From NCBI RefSeq assembly GCF_900167975.1, contig NZ_FUZU01000001.1, forward strand, positions 1,212,580-1,276,579: a stretch of DNA of 64,000 nt, read 5' to 3'. Within the stretch, counting starts at the first letter, position 1, and every line of letters starts with the position of its first letter. The notes under the pieces are model-generated. The model had not been told where the DNA came from. It saw only the letters and a program-made list of their open reading frames with translations, and ran no database searches. Source of the stretch: Ohtaekwangia koreensis (lineage in GTDB: Bacteria; Bacteroidota; Bacteroidia; Cytophagales; Cyclobacteriaceae). Of the stretch, positions 37,016 through 47,689 are shown piece after piece. The position numbers were made by a program, and so were the translations under genes.

Positions 37016-40000
37016 ATGCGCTGCCAATCACAATTCGTGATGAAAGCCTGCTGTGCTTTTGTCGCATGCTTTTGCATGGTTGGCTATAGTTTTGCTCAAG
37101 ATGCAGCGTTCAGAAATAATCCCGGCAGAAAAAAATCCAATGTCAATCGTTCCATCGGTAAACCATTTCCTCTAACAGAAGTATTGCATATACTGGAAGA
37201 GCGCGATCATGTGAGCTTTGCCTATCAGAAAGATTTTCTCGAAAATAAATTCGTTCTCTATACTCCCAACGAAAGTAAAGATCTTGAAATATATCTCGCT
37301 GAAATATTAACGCCACATCATTTAAGCTTTAAGCGGGTCGAAGGTATAGATGAAAAAATCTATGTAATCTACCCTAAGCGGGAAGTATCTGCCGAAAATA
37401 AAGAATTGGTTGTTACCCGTGTTTCAGGAAAGGTAACAAACCAGTTTGGCGAAGGCATTACCGGTGTGAATATATTTCTTAAAGACAGCGGCACAGGCAC
37501 GATAACGGATAGCGATGGAAATTATACCATCGAGTTTGCTGAGAATGATCAAAGCACATTGGTGTTCTCGCACGTAGGGTATGATGTAAAGGAAATTCCA
37601 TATCAGGACAGCAAAGCTATAGATGTAATATTGGCAGAAAACTTATCACAACTTTCAGAGGTGATCGTTACTGCGTTAGGCATCAGCAGGAATCAAAAAT
37701 CATTAGGATATTCCGTCAGCACCATTGGCTCCTCACAAATTACACAGGCAGGTAATACAAATATGGTATCTGCGCTATACGGTAAAGCACCGGGTGTAAG
37801 AATCAGGACTGCACCTGGAGGAGCGACCAGTGCCGTTACAATTCAGGTGCGCGGATTGAATTCTCTCAACTACAATGCGCAACCCTTATATATAATTGAT
37901 GGCGTCTTGATGCGTGACGGAAACGAGAAAGGGGCGCTCGGTATAAATAACACGGATTACTTCACGGATGGTCGCATTCGCGGAAATGGTATACTGGACA
38001 TTAATCCTACAGATATTGAAACAGTTTCTGTATTGAAAGGTGCAGGTGCAACAGCCCTGTATGGATCAGATGCAGCCAACGGTGTGATCGTCATCACGAC
38101 TAAAAAAGGCGACAAGAAAACCGGACTAGGTGTAGATATAGGCTATACGGCAAGTATAGAGCAGGTGGCTTTTACGCCACGGTATCAAAATATATATGGA
38201 CCGGGATTCGACCGCGACAGGAATATATCGCTGGGAGCAGATGCATCGGGTTGGGTTCCGGTAGATCTAAACCATGATGGCGAAGCCGATACAAAGCGAC
38301 CGTTATTTGAATCGTATGCGCAATTTGGGCCAAAGATGGAAGGGCAGAAAGTGATGTGGTGGGATGGCACAATGCGCACCTATTCGCCTCAGCCCAATAA
38401 CTATAAAGATTTCTATAGGCAAGGGTATAATTCAATCTTCAATGCCTCTATCAGCAATAAATTTGAGCGATCAGCTTATCGGTTATCGTATTCGCGCAAC
38501 GATTATGAAGGTGTACAGGTGGGCGGTAAACTTCAGCGAAATACATTCAATCTGAATAATTTTATCAAGATCAGCGATCGTCTTACGGCAGATGTTGTGT
38601 TGAATTATACCAATAGCCGCGTGCACAATCGTCCTTTGAAAATAAACAGACTCACTTCAAGCTGGGACGGTTTTTTTAGTCGCGCAGAAGATATGTCACT
38701 GTTGTTTTCAAAGTATAAAACTTCGGCAGGGTATAAATGGGTGCCTTACGATCAGGCACAGCGTGATCCGGATGAAGCCTTGAATTTTACAACTCCCCGC
38801 GGATACGAGGTAATGAATTTTCTTTGGAGACAGCTTCGTAATAGTGAAGACGAAGATCAAAACCGATTGATTTCAAGTCTTACACTGAATTTCGAAATTG
38901 CCAGGAATTTTTATTTCAGAGGAAGGGTTGGCAATGATTTTACAAATGTATCCATCAAGTCAAAAGAGTATACCGAATATCCAACAGCTTTCAATGTTAA
39001 CAGTAGCACAGGGTCGTATAGCATTTCAGCCGGTCGATACTCTATATTTTATACCGATGCATTATTGACCTATACAAAGGCGATCTCACCTGATGTATCT
39101 TTTTCAACGAATGGAGGTTTTCAATTACGGGATGAACAATATCGCGATCAGGTAACAGCGACCAGTGGTGGGTTGGCTGAAGAGAATTGGTTTAGTTTGA
39201 ACAACTCCTATAATGGAGCGAAGATAGCAACCGAAACACAGTCGCTTATTTTGAAGTATGCTTTTCTGGGCTTGGTAAATGTAAACTATAAGGATTATTT
39301 GTTTCTGGAGGCAACGGCCAGACAAGAATATTCTTCTACACTCGCGCCTGGTAATAATCGTTATTTCTATCCCTCGGTGAATAGCGGCTTTGTATTTTCT
39401 GAGGCTATAAGATTGCCTCAGCTTATTTCGTATGCCAAGCTTCGTGCTTCGTATGGTATCGTCGGAAATGCGCCTCCTGTATATGAGGCAAATATACTAT
39501 ACGACTTAGCTTCTTTGCAGACCAGGAATGGATCTGTAGTGGCGGCCACCGCCCAGGGTAATTTGTATGGTAATAATAGCATCAAGCCGGAAAATAAATA
39601 TGAGTCTGAGTTTGGTCTTGAAACAAAACTCTGGGGTAACAAAATCGGAATTGATCTCACATACTATGCGAGCAGAATTAAAAATCAGATCTTGAAATTA
39701 GATTTACCCACCAGTACAGGAGCCAGCAAGATATTGGCAAATATAGGGGAGCTACGCAACAACGGATGGGAGATGGGACTGAATGCATCTCTTGATTCAA
39801 AATTGTTTGGATGGAGCTCTGTCTTTAATGTAGCCGTGAATACTTCAAAGGTACATTCACTTGGGTCAGGTATCAGTAAACTTGTTTTTCGTGATTTGGA
39901 GGGCAGTTCCATTCAGGTAGTGGCCGAGCCCGGACAGTCAATTGGAAATATATATGTATATCCGCGAAAGACGAATGATGCTGGCGAATTCATCATTAAC

Positions 40001-40693
40001 GATAAAGGCGCATACATCATTGATAAAACACGTTACGTGAAGGCTGGGAATATGCTACCGAAAGTAACCGGCGGTTTTGTTAATACATTTCGTTTTAAAA
40101 ATTTTAGCCTTGATCTGACCATGGATTATAGTTTGGGAGGAAAAATAATTTCTCCTCCTTTAAAGTATGGAATGGGCTCAGGTATGTATGAGAATACTTT
40201 GCAATACAGGACTGCTTCCAGAGGTGGTTTGTCATATTATATAAATGATAGTGGTACGAAAGTACTTTTGCCAAGTAGTGATGCTGCAGCGCCCAATGGT
40301 AGTGATGTATACCAGGATGGTGTAGTGTTGAAGGGTGTAACGGAGAGTGGTGTACCAAATGAAACCGTAATTGATGCTCCAAGCTATTATCTGAGTACAT
40401 ATGATTGGGGTAACAATGGCTGGAATGAGGCGGGGGCAATCTATGACAATAGCTATATAAAAATGCGTGAGGCGGTGATCAGCTATAACCTTCCGACATC
40501 CCTCGTAAGTAAACTATATTTTCAAAACATTCGAGTATCATTGGTGGGCAGAAATCTGTTCTATATATGGCGTACGCTTGAGAATCTTGATCCGGAGTCC
40601 ACCATAGGTACAAACTGGTTAAATCAGGGTATAGATGAAGGGTCCAACGCAGCCACACGGAGTTATGGTTTTTCTGTGAATATGAGTTTTTAA
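37016..40693 (+). CDS. SusC/RagA TonB-linked outer-membrane transporter with STN domain
   Basis: About 1,225 residues from the ATG at 37016; alternatives are TTG 37001 and ATG 37040, the last giving the shortest signal peptide (MKACCAFVACFCMVGYSFA). The STN domain is at about 50-120 (FPLTEVLHILEERDHVSFAY). A carboxypeptidase-regulatory-like domain (VSGKVTNQFGEGITGVNIFL), the SusC signature LSEVIVTALGISRNQKSLGY, a plug (GKAPGVRIRTAPGGATSAV) and a barrel ending in VNMSF follow. The STN domain is intact, so signalling to the orphan FecR upstream is plausible. Confidence 0.94.
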   Translation: MRCQSQFVMKACCAFVACFCMVGYSFAQDAAFRNNPGRKKSNVNRSIGKPFPLTEVLHILEERDHVSFAYQKDFLENKFVLYTPNESKDLEIYLAEILTPHHLSFKRVEGIDEKIYVIYPKREVSAENKELVVTRVSGKVTNQFGEGITGVNIFLKDSGTGTITDSDGNYTIEFAENDQSTLVFSHVGYDVKEIPYQDSKAIDVILAENLSQLSEVIVTALGISRNQKSLGYSVSTIGSSQITQAGNTNMVSALYGKAPGVRIRTAPGGATSAVTIQVRGLNSLNYNAQPLYIIDGVLMRDGNEKGALGINNTDYFTDGRIRGNGILDINPTDIETVSVLKGAGATALYGSDAANGVIVITTKKGDKKTGLGVDIGYTASIEQVAFTPRYQNIYGPGFDRDRNISLGADASGWVPVDLNHDGEADTKRPLFESYAQFGPKMEGQKVMWWDGTMRTYSPQPNNYKDFYRQGYNSIFNASISNKFERSAYRLSYSRNDYEGVQVGGKLQRNTFNLNNFIKISDRLTADVVLNYTNSRVHNRPLKINRLTSSWDGFFSRAEDMSLLFSKYKTSAGYKWVPYDQAQRDPDEALNFTTPRGYEVMNFLWRQLRNSEDEDQNRLISSLTLNFEIARNFYFRGRVGNDFTNVSIKSKEYTEYPTAFNVNSSTGSYSISAGRYSIFYTDALLTYTKAISPDVSFSTNGGFQLRDEQYRDQVTATSGGLAEENWFSLNNSYNGAKIATETQSLILKYAFLGLVNVNYKDYLFLEATARQEYSSTLAPGNNRYFYPSVNSGFVFSEAIRLPQLISYAKLRASYGIVGNAPPVYEANILYDLASLQTRNGSVVAATAQGNLYGNNSIKPENKYESEFGLETKLWGNKIGIDLTYYASRIKNQILKLDLPTSTGASKILANIGELRNNGWEMGLNASLDSKLFGWSSVFNVAVNTSKVHSLGSGISKLVFRDLEGSSIQVVAEPGQSIGNIYVYPRKTNDAGEFIINDKGAYIIDKTRYVKAGNMLPKVTGGFVNTFRFKNFSLDLTMDYSLGGKIISPPLKYGMGSGMYENTLQYRTASRGGLSYYINDSGTKVLLPSSDAAAPNGSDVYQDGVVLKGVTESGVPNETVIDAPSYYLSTYDWGNNGWNEAGAIYDNSYIKMREAVISYNLPTSLVSKLYFQNIRVSLVGRNLFYIWRTLENLDPESTIGTNWLNQGIDEGSNAATRSYGFSVNMSF

Positions 40694-40704
40694 AACAAGG
40701 GAAC

Positions 40705-42306
40705 GTGAAGAGAGGAAAGATCATATTGCTTGTAGTGTTTTTTGTAGTTGGTTTATTTAATTCCTGTAAAGATGAATTGGATGATCGTTACTTAAATCCG
40801 GATCGTACAACGGACGCCTCCATTGATCAGTTTTTTACCGAGATGCTCAACAATAATCGGGTACGTCCTATGTATTGGGAAGTCAGTACGTTCATAAACT
40901 GGCATATTGGTATATATACCCAATCCGTAGGTTTCTTGAACAGTGAATCAGTATATCAACAGAACGAAGCCTATATAACGGATCGTTGGAATGACTTTTA
41001 CAGACCCAGTGCCAATGGTGCCGGTGTAGTGGCGCAGTATCGGGAGATAGAAAAAGCGTATGCAGCGTTATCCTCAGATGAACAGAAAAGTATGGAGGTA
41101 TTTGTTCAGGCTGCCAAAGTAGTGCTATATGAACAAACCGCTCAAATGGTTGATCTGTGGGGAGATATACCGTTCAGTGAAGCCGGCATGCTCAATAAAA
41201 CCGGTGAAGTTGTCTACCCTAAATTTGATAGCGACATTGAAATATATAACACTGTGCTCGCAGGATTGGAAGAAGCAGCCATGTATTTTTCTTCCGCATC
41301 GTTGTCGAACGTTACGCAAGCTTTGTTCGCCAAGCAAGATATACTCTTGAGTGGAGATCTGAGACAATGGCAACGATATGCTAACGCACTTCGTCTGCGG
41401 TTACTCATGCGGATATCATTTGTTGATGAAGCACGTTCGATGCAGGAAGTGCAGACGATGCTAAACGATCCTGCTACCTATCCATTAATCGGTGATGCCG
41501 ATGCGCAATACTTGCCTGATGAAGACGATGTACTTTTACAGCCGCTCACAAGCTATGTTGATGATTTACATTTAGCATTTACAGATTGGACAAACTATCC
41601 AGCTCCATACTATATGTTGGAAGAAGTGCTTAAGCCTGTAGGGGATTTGCGTATACCTGTATTGTTTGATAAATACGGTCAAATGTTAAATGGTCAGTTT
41701 ATGGCTAACACTGAATATAGCGGGATGCCTGTTGCCTTATCACGCACCGAGCAACAACTCAATCTGGATAAATTTGCAATCCTGGACTCTGCCACATTTT
41801 TATATAATGCTAAACTTCCAGGCGTGGTAATGACTTCTTCCGAAGTAGACTTTTTGAAAGCTGAGGCATATGAGCGGTGGGGTGGTGGAAATGCCGAAGA
41901 AGCATATTCATCCGGAGTACGGAAGTCTATAGATTTTTATTATTACCTCAATACTATAAATCAGAGCTCTGGTAAAACGCTCACTCCGCCATCACAAGAA
42001 GCAAAAGATAATTTTATAGCAAGCAAGATATCTGCCCAATATATAGGAACGCAAGAAGAGAAGCTTGCTAAAATTTGGACGCAGAAGTGGGTACACTTTG
42101 GATTTTTACAGTCCGTTCAAAGTTGGTCGGAGCTTCGCAGGACTAATTATCCTGAACTAGATTTTTATTCTTCACCGTTAACGGGCTATGAGTTGCCACC
42201 AAGCCGGCTTACTTACCCAACAAATGAAAAGACATTCAATAATAATTATCAGGCAGTTGCTGCCAAAGATACCCGGAATGGTATTGTCTTTTGGGATATA
42301 AATTAA
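40705..42306 (+). CDS. SusD/RagB family lipoprotein (SusD-like 2 type)
   Basis: A 533-residue lipoprotein that starts with GTG; the signal is KRGKIILLVVFFVVGLFNSC with lipid Cys21. Typical segments are AKVVLYEQTAQMVDLWGDIP, WQRYANALRLRLLMRISFVD, MTSSEVDFLKAEAYERWGGG and WTQKWVHFGFLQSVQSWSEL, with C terminus GIVFWDIN. It begins 11 nt after its SusC partner. It is a more divergent member of the group than those at 26665 and 46059. Confidence 0.92.
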   Translation: MKRGKIILLVVFFVVGLFNSCKDELDDRYLNPDRTTDASIDQFFTEMLNNNRVRPMYWEVSTFINWHIGIYTQSVGFLNSESVYQQNEAYITDRWNDFYRPSANGAGVVAQYREIEKAYAALSSDEQKSMEVFVQAAKVVLYEQTAQMVDLWGDIPFSEAGMLNKTGEVVYPKFDSDIEIYNTVLAGLEEAAMYFSSASLSNVTQALFAKQDILLSGDLRQWQRYANALRLRLLMRISFVDEARSMQEVQTMLNDPATYPLIGDADAQYLPDEDDVLLQPLTSYVDDLHLAFTDWTNYPAPYYMLEEVLKPVGDLRIPVLFDKYGQMLNGQFMANTEYSGMPVALSRTEQQLNLDKFAILDSATFLYNAKLPGVVMTSSEVDFLKAEAYERWGGGNAEEAYSSGVRKSIDFYYYLNTINQSSGKTLTPPSQEAKDNFIASKISAQYIGTQEEKLAKIWTQKWVHFGFLQSVQSWSELRRTNYPELDFYSSPLTGYELPPSRLTYPTNEKTFNNNYQAVAAKDTRNGIVFWDIN

Positions 42307-42841
42307 TCATTCAACTATACCTTAAAATAGAGTATAAATACCCATTTAGGTGGTTTTTGTTAGTAAGATTAATCTGAAATATTATTTGGGTTAAATATGT
42401 TGTTGTGTTATTTATAATGTGTCTGTGATGTGAAATCAAAAATATTTTTTGGTTACCCGGATTAGATTCATGTTAAGCCCGCGTTTAGTAGCAAACCACC
42501 AAAATGGATCATTGCTACGATAATTCATTTACTTTTTTCCGGTCAGAGCAACATCATGAGAGTACTCAATATGAGTATACCCGACATGCCAGTGTTTTTT
42601 TTGCGCTCTATTTCCTCTCACTCAGTATTCAAAGAAAAGATTTTATAGCCATTGCCCTGGTGCGACTAGCCTTATCTGCTCATAAGGCTTATGAAAACGT
42701 TTTTAATGATTTGGTTTGGGTTAATTCTGAATTTAAAACACACAATCAAGTCGCACCGGGTCAATCAGGCAACTCATTTCAATTGCTATACAATATATAC
42801 TACCTGAGAAACAACCTTAATTTTTAACTATACAATAATCT
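42307..42841. other. 535-nt intergenic region upstream of the fourth SusC
   Basis: No convincing gene. A 107-codon open frame (42504-42827, plus) has no recognisable motif or signal peptide and an unremarkable composition; I do not call it. A small inverted repeat, TACTCA and TGAGTA around ATA, lies at 42563-42577. The length suggests a long regulatory leader for the SusCD pair, which has no sigma/FecR genes of its own. Confidence 0.4.
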
Positions 42842-45800
42842 ATGATGAAACATCTACGAAAAAGGGTAAAGACCGTGTTGGCTTTTGCCTTATGTTTCTG
42901 TTTTGCGTATGCAGCGCGAAGTCAGAGTGGAACGATAAGTGGTACAGTTACTTCGAAAGGCGATGGTTCTCCATTGCCGGGAGTCAATGTTATAGTGAAG
43001 GGAACATCCATTGGAACTTCTACCGATGCAGATGGTAAGTATACTATTAATGCGGGTGAAAATGCAGTGGTAATATTTTCGTTCATCGGATATACAAGCC
43101 AGGAAGTACCAACCGGTAATCAAACTACCGTGGATGTCGTTCTCGTTGAAGATGCTACTCAGCTCGGGGAAATTGTGGTTACGGCACTTGGAATTACAAA
43201 GGAAGCTGCCAAAGTAGGATACTCTATATCTACAGTAAATGGTGAGCAACTTAACAAGGCCAGGGAAACCAACGTAGCCCTATCACTAGAAGGACGCGTG
43301 GCTGGTTTAAATGTTAAGGGCACAAGCAGTGGACCAGGCGGTACTGCAAAGATACTTCTTCGTGGTATGCCTAGTATGAACAGCGGTGGTTCTCCATTAT
43401 TTGTAATCAATGGTGTGCCAATGGATAACACTCAAAGAGGGAATGCAGGTGAGTGGGGCGGATCTGACAACGGCGATGGTATAGGAAACCTGAACCCTGA
43501 TGATATCGAGACGATGACGGTTTTAAAAGGTCAGTCGGCTTCTGCGCTATATGGTGCGAGAGCTTCAAATGGTGTTATTATCATAACTACAAAAAAAGGA
43601 AAGAAGGGTGATTTCTCGGTTGAGTATAACATGAACTACATGGCCGATAAAGCTATAGACTATACTGATTTCCAGTATGTATATGGACAAGGCTTAAACG
43701 GCGCTAAGCCTGCTAATGCCACAGAAGCTCAGGCTACATCTCGTATGAGTTGGGGAGCGAAGTTAGACGGGAGTCAGGTGATTCAGTTCGATGGTAATCA
43801 GTATGCGTACTCTGCTTCTAAAAATAACATCAAGAATTTTTATAGAACAGGATCATCCTTTACGAATACGGTGTCAGTGTCAAAAGGAAGTGAAAGCGGT
43901 TCATTTCGTTTGTCACTTTCTAATTTAGATAACAGTTCTATTGTTCGTAATAGTGGTCTCGACAGAAAGACTATAAATTTGAATTTGGAACAAAAGATTA
44001 CAAATAAGCTGAGCGTTAACTTGACAGCAAACTATGTAGATGAGCAATCTAAAAACCGGCCTCAGTTAAGTGATGGCCCTATGAATGCTAATAATGGATT
44101 GTTCCTTGCAAACAATATAGATGAGAGAATACTGGCACCAGGCTATAATTCTACTACCGGATTTGAAACTCGTTATGGAGATGATGAATATGCGACCAAT
44201 CCATGGTTTGTAGTAAATCAGTATGTAAACAATGTAGGAAGAAAGCGCTTGATCTCTTCGATAACAACACGTTACGATTTTACCGATTGGCTATATGCGC
44301 AAGGTCGCGTTGGATATGATCAACAAAATGATCGTGTATTTAAAGTAGAGCCTTGGGGAACAGCATATACTACAAGTCAGCATGGTAACTTACAAGAGTT
44401 GTCTTCTGCGTTAACTTACGAGTTAAACGTTGATGGTTTGTTAGGTGTCTCAAAAAATCTGACGACCGATCTGAAGTTAGACGCTTTGGTGGGAGCCAAT
44501 CTTCGTAAAAATAGGTATGAATATGAACGTGTAGCAGGTAGTAATTTTGTGCTCCCGTATTTATATACGCTAAGCAATGTTTTGAATGTTAACACGAACC
44601 CAGGAGATAATTATAAATTCTGGCAAACAGAAGTACACTCTGCATACTACTCAGCAGATCTGGAGTATAAGAACTTTCTTACATTAACCACTACTGGCAG
44701 ATATGATAAATACTCTACGTTGCCGACAGATAATAGAGAAATATTTACACCTTCAGTTTCTGCTGGCTTTATTTTCTCTGAACTGGCTAATATACCAAGC
44801 ATTAGTTTTGGAAAACTGCGCGCATCGTGGGCAAAAACCAGCGGTGATTTAGGAGAGGCTTATAAGACAGCAGTATATTATTCATTGGGAAGCGCATTCA
44901 ACGGTATACCTACCGGTTCTTTTAGTACAGATCTTCCTAACGTTTCTTTAAAACCATTCACAGTAACGGAAGTCGAGTTTGGTACGGACATCAAGTTCTT
45001 TCAAAACAGGTTAGGGTTAGATGTGTCATGGTATACTCGTCAAACAAAGAACGAAATCATGCCGGCTACATTTAGTTCGGCTTCAGGGTATACCAGTGGT
45101 TTTGTGGGAACAGGTTCAACAAAAAATACCGGACTCGAAATTCAATTGACGGGTACGCCTATTAAAACCAATTCACTTACCTGGAATATTACAGCAAACG
45201 TTACGACTGTAAAAAACACAATACTTGAAACAGATTCAGAAGGTAAAAATCAAACCTTGGGCAGCAACCGTGGAACGCTTGGTAATGCGGTAACTGCCTA
45301 TATTAAAGGTTTTGCAGGTCCGCAGATACTTGCTTATGATTATAAGCGAAGTGCTAACGGTGATATTATTGTTGACGCTTCAGGACTTCCCGTACAAGGA
45401 GATTTGGTAAAGATGGGAAGCGTTTTGCCAAAAGTGTATGGCGGTGTTACCAACGAGTTCAGCTATAAATCTGTAAGTTTCTCTTTCCTGATTGACTATA
45501 ATTTTGGTAACAAAGTTCTTTCTGCTACTGAATATTACTCTATCCTGAGAGGACTAAATAAGATGACCCTTACCGGAAGAGAAGAAGGTATAACAACCGG
45601 AGTATTGGAAGGCGGAGCTGCAAATACAACAACAGCAACTCCTCAGGATTATTATAAAGCAGTGGCTCAACGGATCACGTCCTCCAGTGTTGTAGATGGT
45701 GATTTCATCAAGCTGCGTCAGGTTACTCTTGGCTATACAGTTCCTGCATCTGTATTTGAACGTGTTCCTGTTTTACGTTCCGTTCAGGTATCATTTGTTG

Positions 45801-45949
45801 CGCGTAACCTTGCCTTCTTGATGAGAAAGGCAGACAACATTGACCCAGAGGCTAGCTTTGGTTCCAACGTTAAATATTATGGAATCGAGGGTACAAGTTT
45901 ACCATCAACTCGTTCGTATGGTGTAAACCTGAATTTTAAGTTTAAATAA
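42842..45949 (+). CDS. SusC/RagA TonB-linked outer-membrane transporter without STN domain
   Basis: A 1,035-residue protein with signal peptide (MMKHLRKRVKTVLAFALCFC...). It goes directly into the carboxypeptidase-regulatory-like domain (ISGTVTSKGDGSPLPGVNVI), the SusC signature (LGEIVVTALGITKEAAKVGY), the plug (GRVAGLNVKGTSSGPGG, LKGQSASALYGARASNGVII) and the barrel (C terminus LNFKFK). It lacks the roughly 100-residue STN domain present in the other three SusC proteins, in agreement with the absence of sigma and FecR genes. It is likely controlled by other means. Confidence 0.95.
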   Translation: MMKHLRKRVKTVLAFALCFCFAYAARSQSGTISGTVTSKGDGSPLPGVNVIVKGTSIGTSTDADGKYTINAGENAVVIFSFIGYTSQEVPTGNQTTVDVVLVEDATQLGEIVVTALGITKEAAKVGYSISTVNGEQLNKARETNVALSLEGRVAGLNVKGTSSGPGGTAKILLRGMPSMNSGGSPLFVINGVPMDNTQRGNAGEWGGSDNGDGIGNLNPDDIETMTVLKGQSASALYGARASNGVIIITTKKGKKGDFSVEYNMNYMADKAIDYTDFQYVYGQGLNGAKPANATEAQATSRMSWGAKLDGSQVIQFDGNQYAYSASKNNIKNFYRTGSSFTNTVSVSKGSESGSFRLSLSNLDNSSIVRNSGLDRKTINLNLEQKITNKLSVNLTANYVDEQSKNRPQLSDGPMNANNGLFLANNIDERILAPGYNSTTGFETRYGDDEYATNPWFVVNQYVNNVGRKRLISSITTRYDFTDWLYAQGRVGYDQQNDRVFKVEPWGTAYTTSQHGNLQELSSALTYELNVDGLLGVSKNLTTDLKLDALVGANLRKNRYEYERVAGSNFVLPYLYTLSNVLNVNTNPGDNYKFWQTEVHSAYYSADLEYKNFLTLTTTGRYDKYSTLPTDNREIFTPSVSAGFIFSELANIPSISFGKLRASWAKTSGDLGEAYKTAVYYSLGSAFNGIPTGSFSTDLPNVSLKPFTVTEVEFGTDIKFFQNRLGLDVSWYTRQTKNEIMPATFSSASGYTSGFVGTGSTKNTGLEIQLTGTPIKTNSLTWNITANVTTVKNTILETDSEGKNQTLGSNRGTLGNAVTAYIKGFAGPQILAYDYKRSANGDIIVDASGLPVQGDLVKMGSVLPKVYGGVTNEFSYKSVSFSFLIDYNFGNKVLSATEYYSILRGLNKMTLTGREEGITTGVLEGGAANTTTATPQDYYKAVAQRITSSSVVDGDFIKLRQVTLGYTVPASVFERVPVLRSVQVSFVARNLAFLMRKADNIDPEASFGSNVKYYGIEGTSLPSTRSYGVNLNFKFK

Positions 45950-46058
45950 TCAACAGAAAGGCGAGTATATATTCGCTACCTGCAATGAAATAATTTAAAT
46001 AATAGACTTTGATGTTTGCTTCTATTCGTAGGAAACTCGGAGTAAAAAAAATAAACAG

Positions 46059-47669
46059 ATGAAAAAACTTTATATATACTTAGGGTTTACACTTGTCATA
46101 AGCCTGGCGAGTTGTACCAAAGATTTTGACGAACTGAATACAGATCCTACAAAATCTTCGCCCGCTAATTTTGATGCAAATTACTTTTTGTCAACGAGTG
46201 AGTGGAATTACCTCGATGGTACCATGGGGTACAACGGGCCTACACTTTTTCAAAGTGGATGGGTTCAGATCTGGGCATCTACTTCTTCCGGTGGAGCTAA
46301 TTACTATACGAACATGGACAAATATGTATCATCGGGTAGTACAAATGACTATATGGGAAGAAGCTGGAATAGCTGCTATAGATCAGCAAGTCTCGCGAAG
46401 GAAATGGTAAATCTTACCAATGAAGATGCAAACTTGATAAACGTTAATGCTATTGGCAGAATAATGATCGTGCTCAATATCCAGTATATAACAGATATGT
46501 ATGGCGATTGTCCTTACTCCGAAGCGTTGTTGGCGAAATCAGGTACAACACTTCCGGTGTATGACACTCAACAGGAACTTTACACAGCACTTTTGACTGA
46601 TCTGGATGCTGCCATCAGTAGCTTGGATGAGACTAAAGCTATACCTTCTGCTGACCTTATATATGCTGGTAATATCGCAAAGTGGAAGAAGTTTGGTTAT
46701 TCATTAATGCTTCGTATGGCTATGCGTCTTACAAAGGCAGACTTGGCAACTGCTAAAACCTACGCAGAAAAAGCATCTGCTGGTGGTACATTTGCAAGTG
46801 CAGCCGATGATGCCTATATAATTTGCGATAACGCCAATGGATATAGAAATGATTATGCGCGTGATATCACGACAGCTGCTGATTTTTATCAGTTAAGATG
46901 GAGCAAGACATTCATTGATTACTTAGCTGTCAATGAAGACCCTCGCCTGGGTGTTATAGCCGAGGTGTCGCAAGCTGGATTAACTGCGAATCAAACTGTA
47001 GGCCTTGCAGGCGATTCAGATCCTGATATACAACTGGGTTTGCCGAACGGTTATGATCTTAATGGCGGTAGTACAGATATATCAACTTCTCCAGGTTATC
47101 CCGGAGGTACAGGCGCAGGCGATAATTTTACTCCTATAGGTAAATATTCAAGGCCGAAGACAACGATCTATGGAAACCTGAATGGACCTGTATTTATCCT
47201 CACGTATGCACAGACAGAATTATTACTTGCTGAAGCTGCTGTAAGAGACTTTAGCGTTGGCGCTACGGCTGCAACACACTATAGCAACGGAGTGGCTGGA
47301 GCTTTGTTATCGCTGGCACCATTTGGTGCAGATGCTACAATTAGTTCTGCAACGGCTACTGCTTTCGCTGCGGCAAGCCCATTGGATGTATCTACAACTG
47401 ATAATTCATTGAAAATGATTAACGAGCAATATTGGGCTACCGCTGGTTCACAATTGAACTTCACCGATGCGTGGAACAATTGGAAAAGATCTGGCTACCC
47501 GGTATTGACCCCCGTAGTATATACCAGTAATTTTTCAGGCGGTGTGATTCCCCGCAGACAACCATATCCAACAACAGAAGCTACTCTCAACGGAGTAAAC
47601 TATAAAATTGCAGTTGGCGCGTTGACAGGTGGTGATACATGGAGTTCAAAAGTATGGTGGGATCAATAG
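46059..47669 (+). CDS. SusD/RagB family lipoprotein (SusD-like 2 type)
   Basis: A 536-residue lipoprotein (MKKLYIYLGFTLVISLASC, Cys19). Signatures are FDELNTDPTKSSPANFDANY, IGRIMIVLNIQYITDMYGDC, WKKFGYSLMLRMAMRLTKAD, FILTYAQTELLLAEAAVRDF and C terminus SSKVWWDQ. It is the partner of the SusC encoded 109 nt upstream, an unusually long gap for a pair. It is close in type to the SusD at 26665. A strong hairpin follows its stop codon. Confidence 0.93.
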   Translation: MKKLYIYLGFTLVISLASCTKDFDELNTDPTKSSPANFDANYFLSTSEWNYLDGTMGYNGPTLFQSGWVQIWASTSSGGANYYTNMDKYVSSGSTNDYMGRSWNSCYRSASLAKEMVNLTNEDANLINVNAIGRIMIVLNIQYITDMYGDCPYSEALLAKSGTTLPVYDTQQELYTALLTDLDAAISSLDETKAIPSADLIYAGNIAKWKKFGYSLMLRMAMRLTKADLATAKTYAEKASAGGTFASAADDAYIICDNANGYRNDYARDITTAADFYQLRWSKTFIDYLAVNEDPRLGVIAEVSQAGLTANQTVGLAGDSDPDIQLGLPNGYDLNGGSTDISTSPGYPGGTGAGDNFTPIGKYSRPKTTIYGNLNGPVFILTYAQTELLLAEAAVRDFSVGATAATHYSNGVAGALLSLAPFGADATISSATATAFAAASPLDVSTTDNSLKMINEQYWATAGSQLNFTDAWNNWKRSGYPVLTPVVYTSNFSGGVIPRRQPYPTTEATLNGVNYKIAVGALTGGDTWSSKVWWDQ

Positions 47670-47689
47670 ATCTCTAGCAAATAAATTTG

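Noticed and set aside
42504-42827. 107-codon open frame upstream of the fourth SusC
   Set aside because: No motif, signal peptide or hydrophobic pattern, no clear ribosome binding site, and it lies in a probable regulatory leader. It cannot be excluded but is not supported.
12233-47669. Multiple SusCD pairs considered as a recent tandem duplication
   Set aside because: The SusC proteins differ in domain content and sequence along most of their length; they are old paralogues, not fresh copies.
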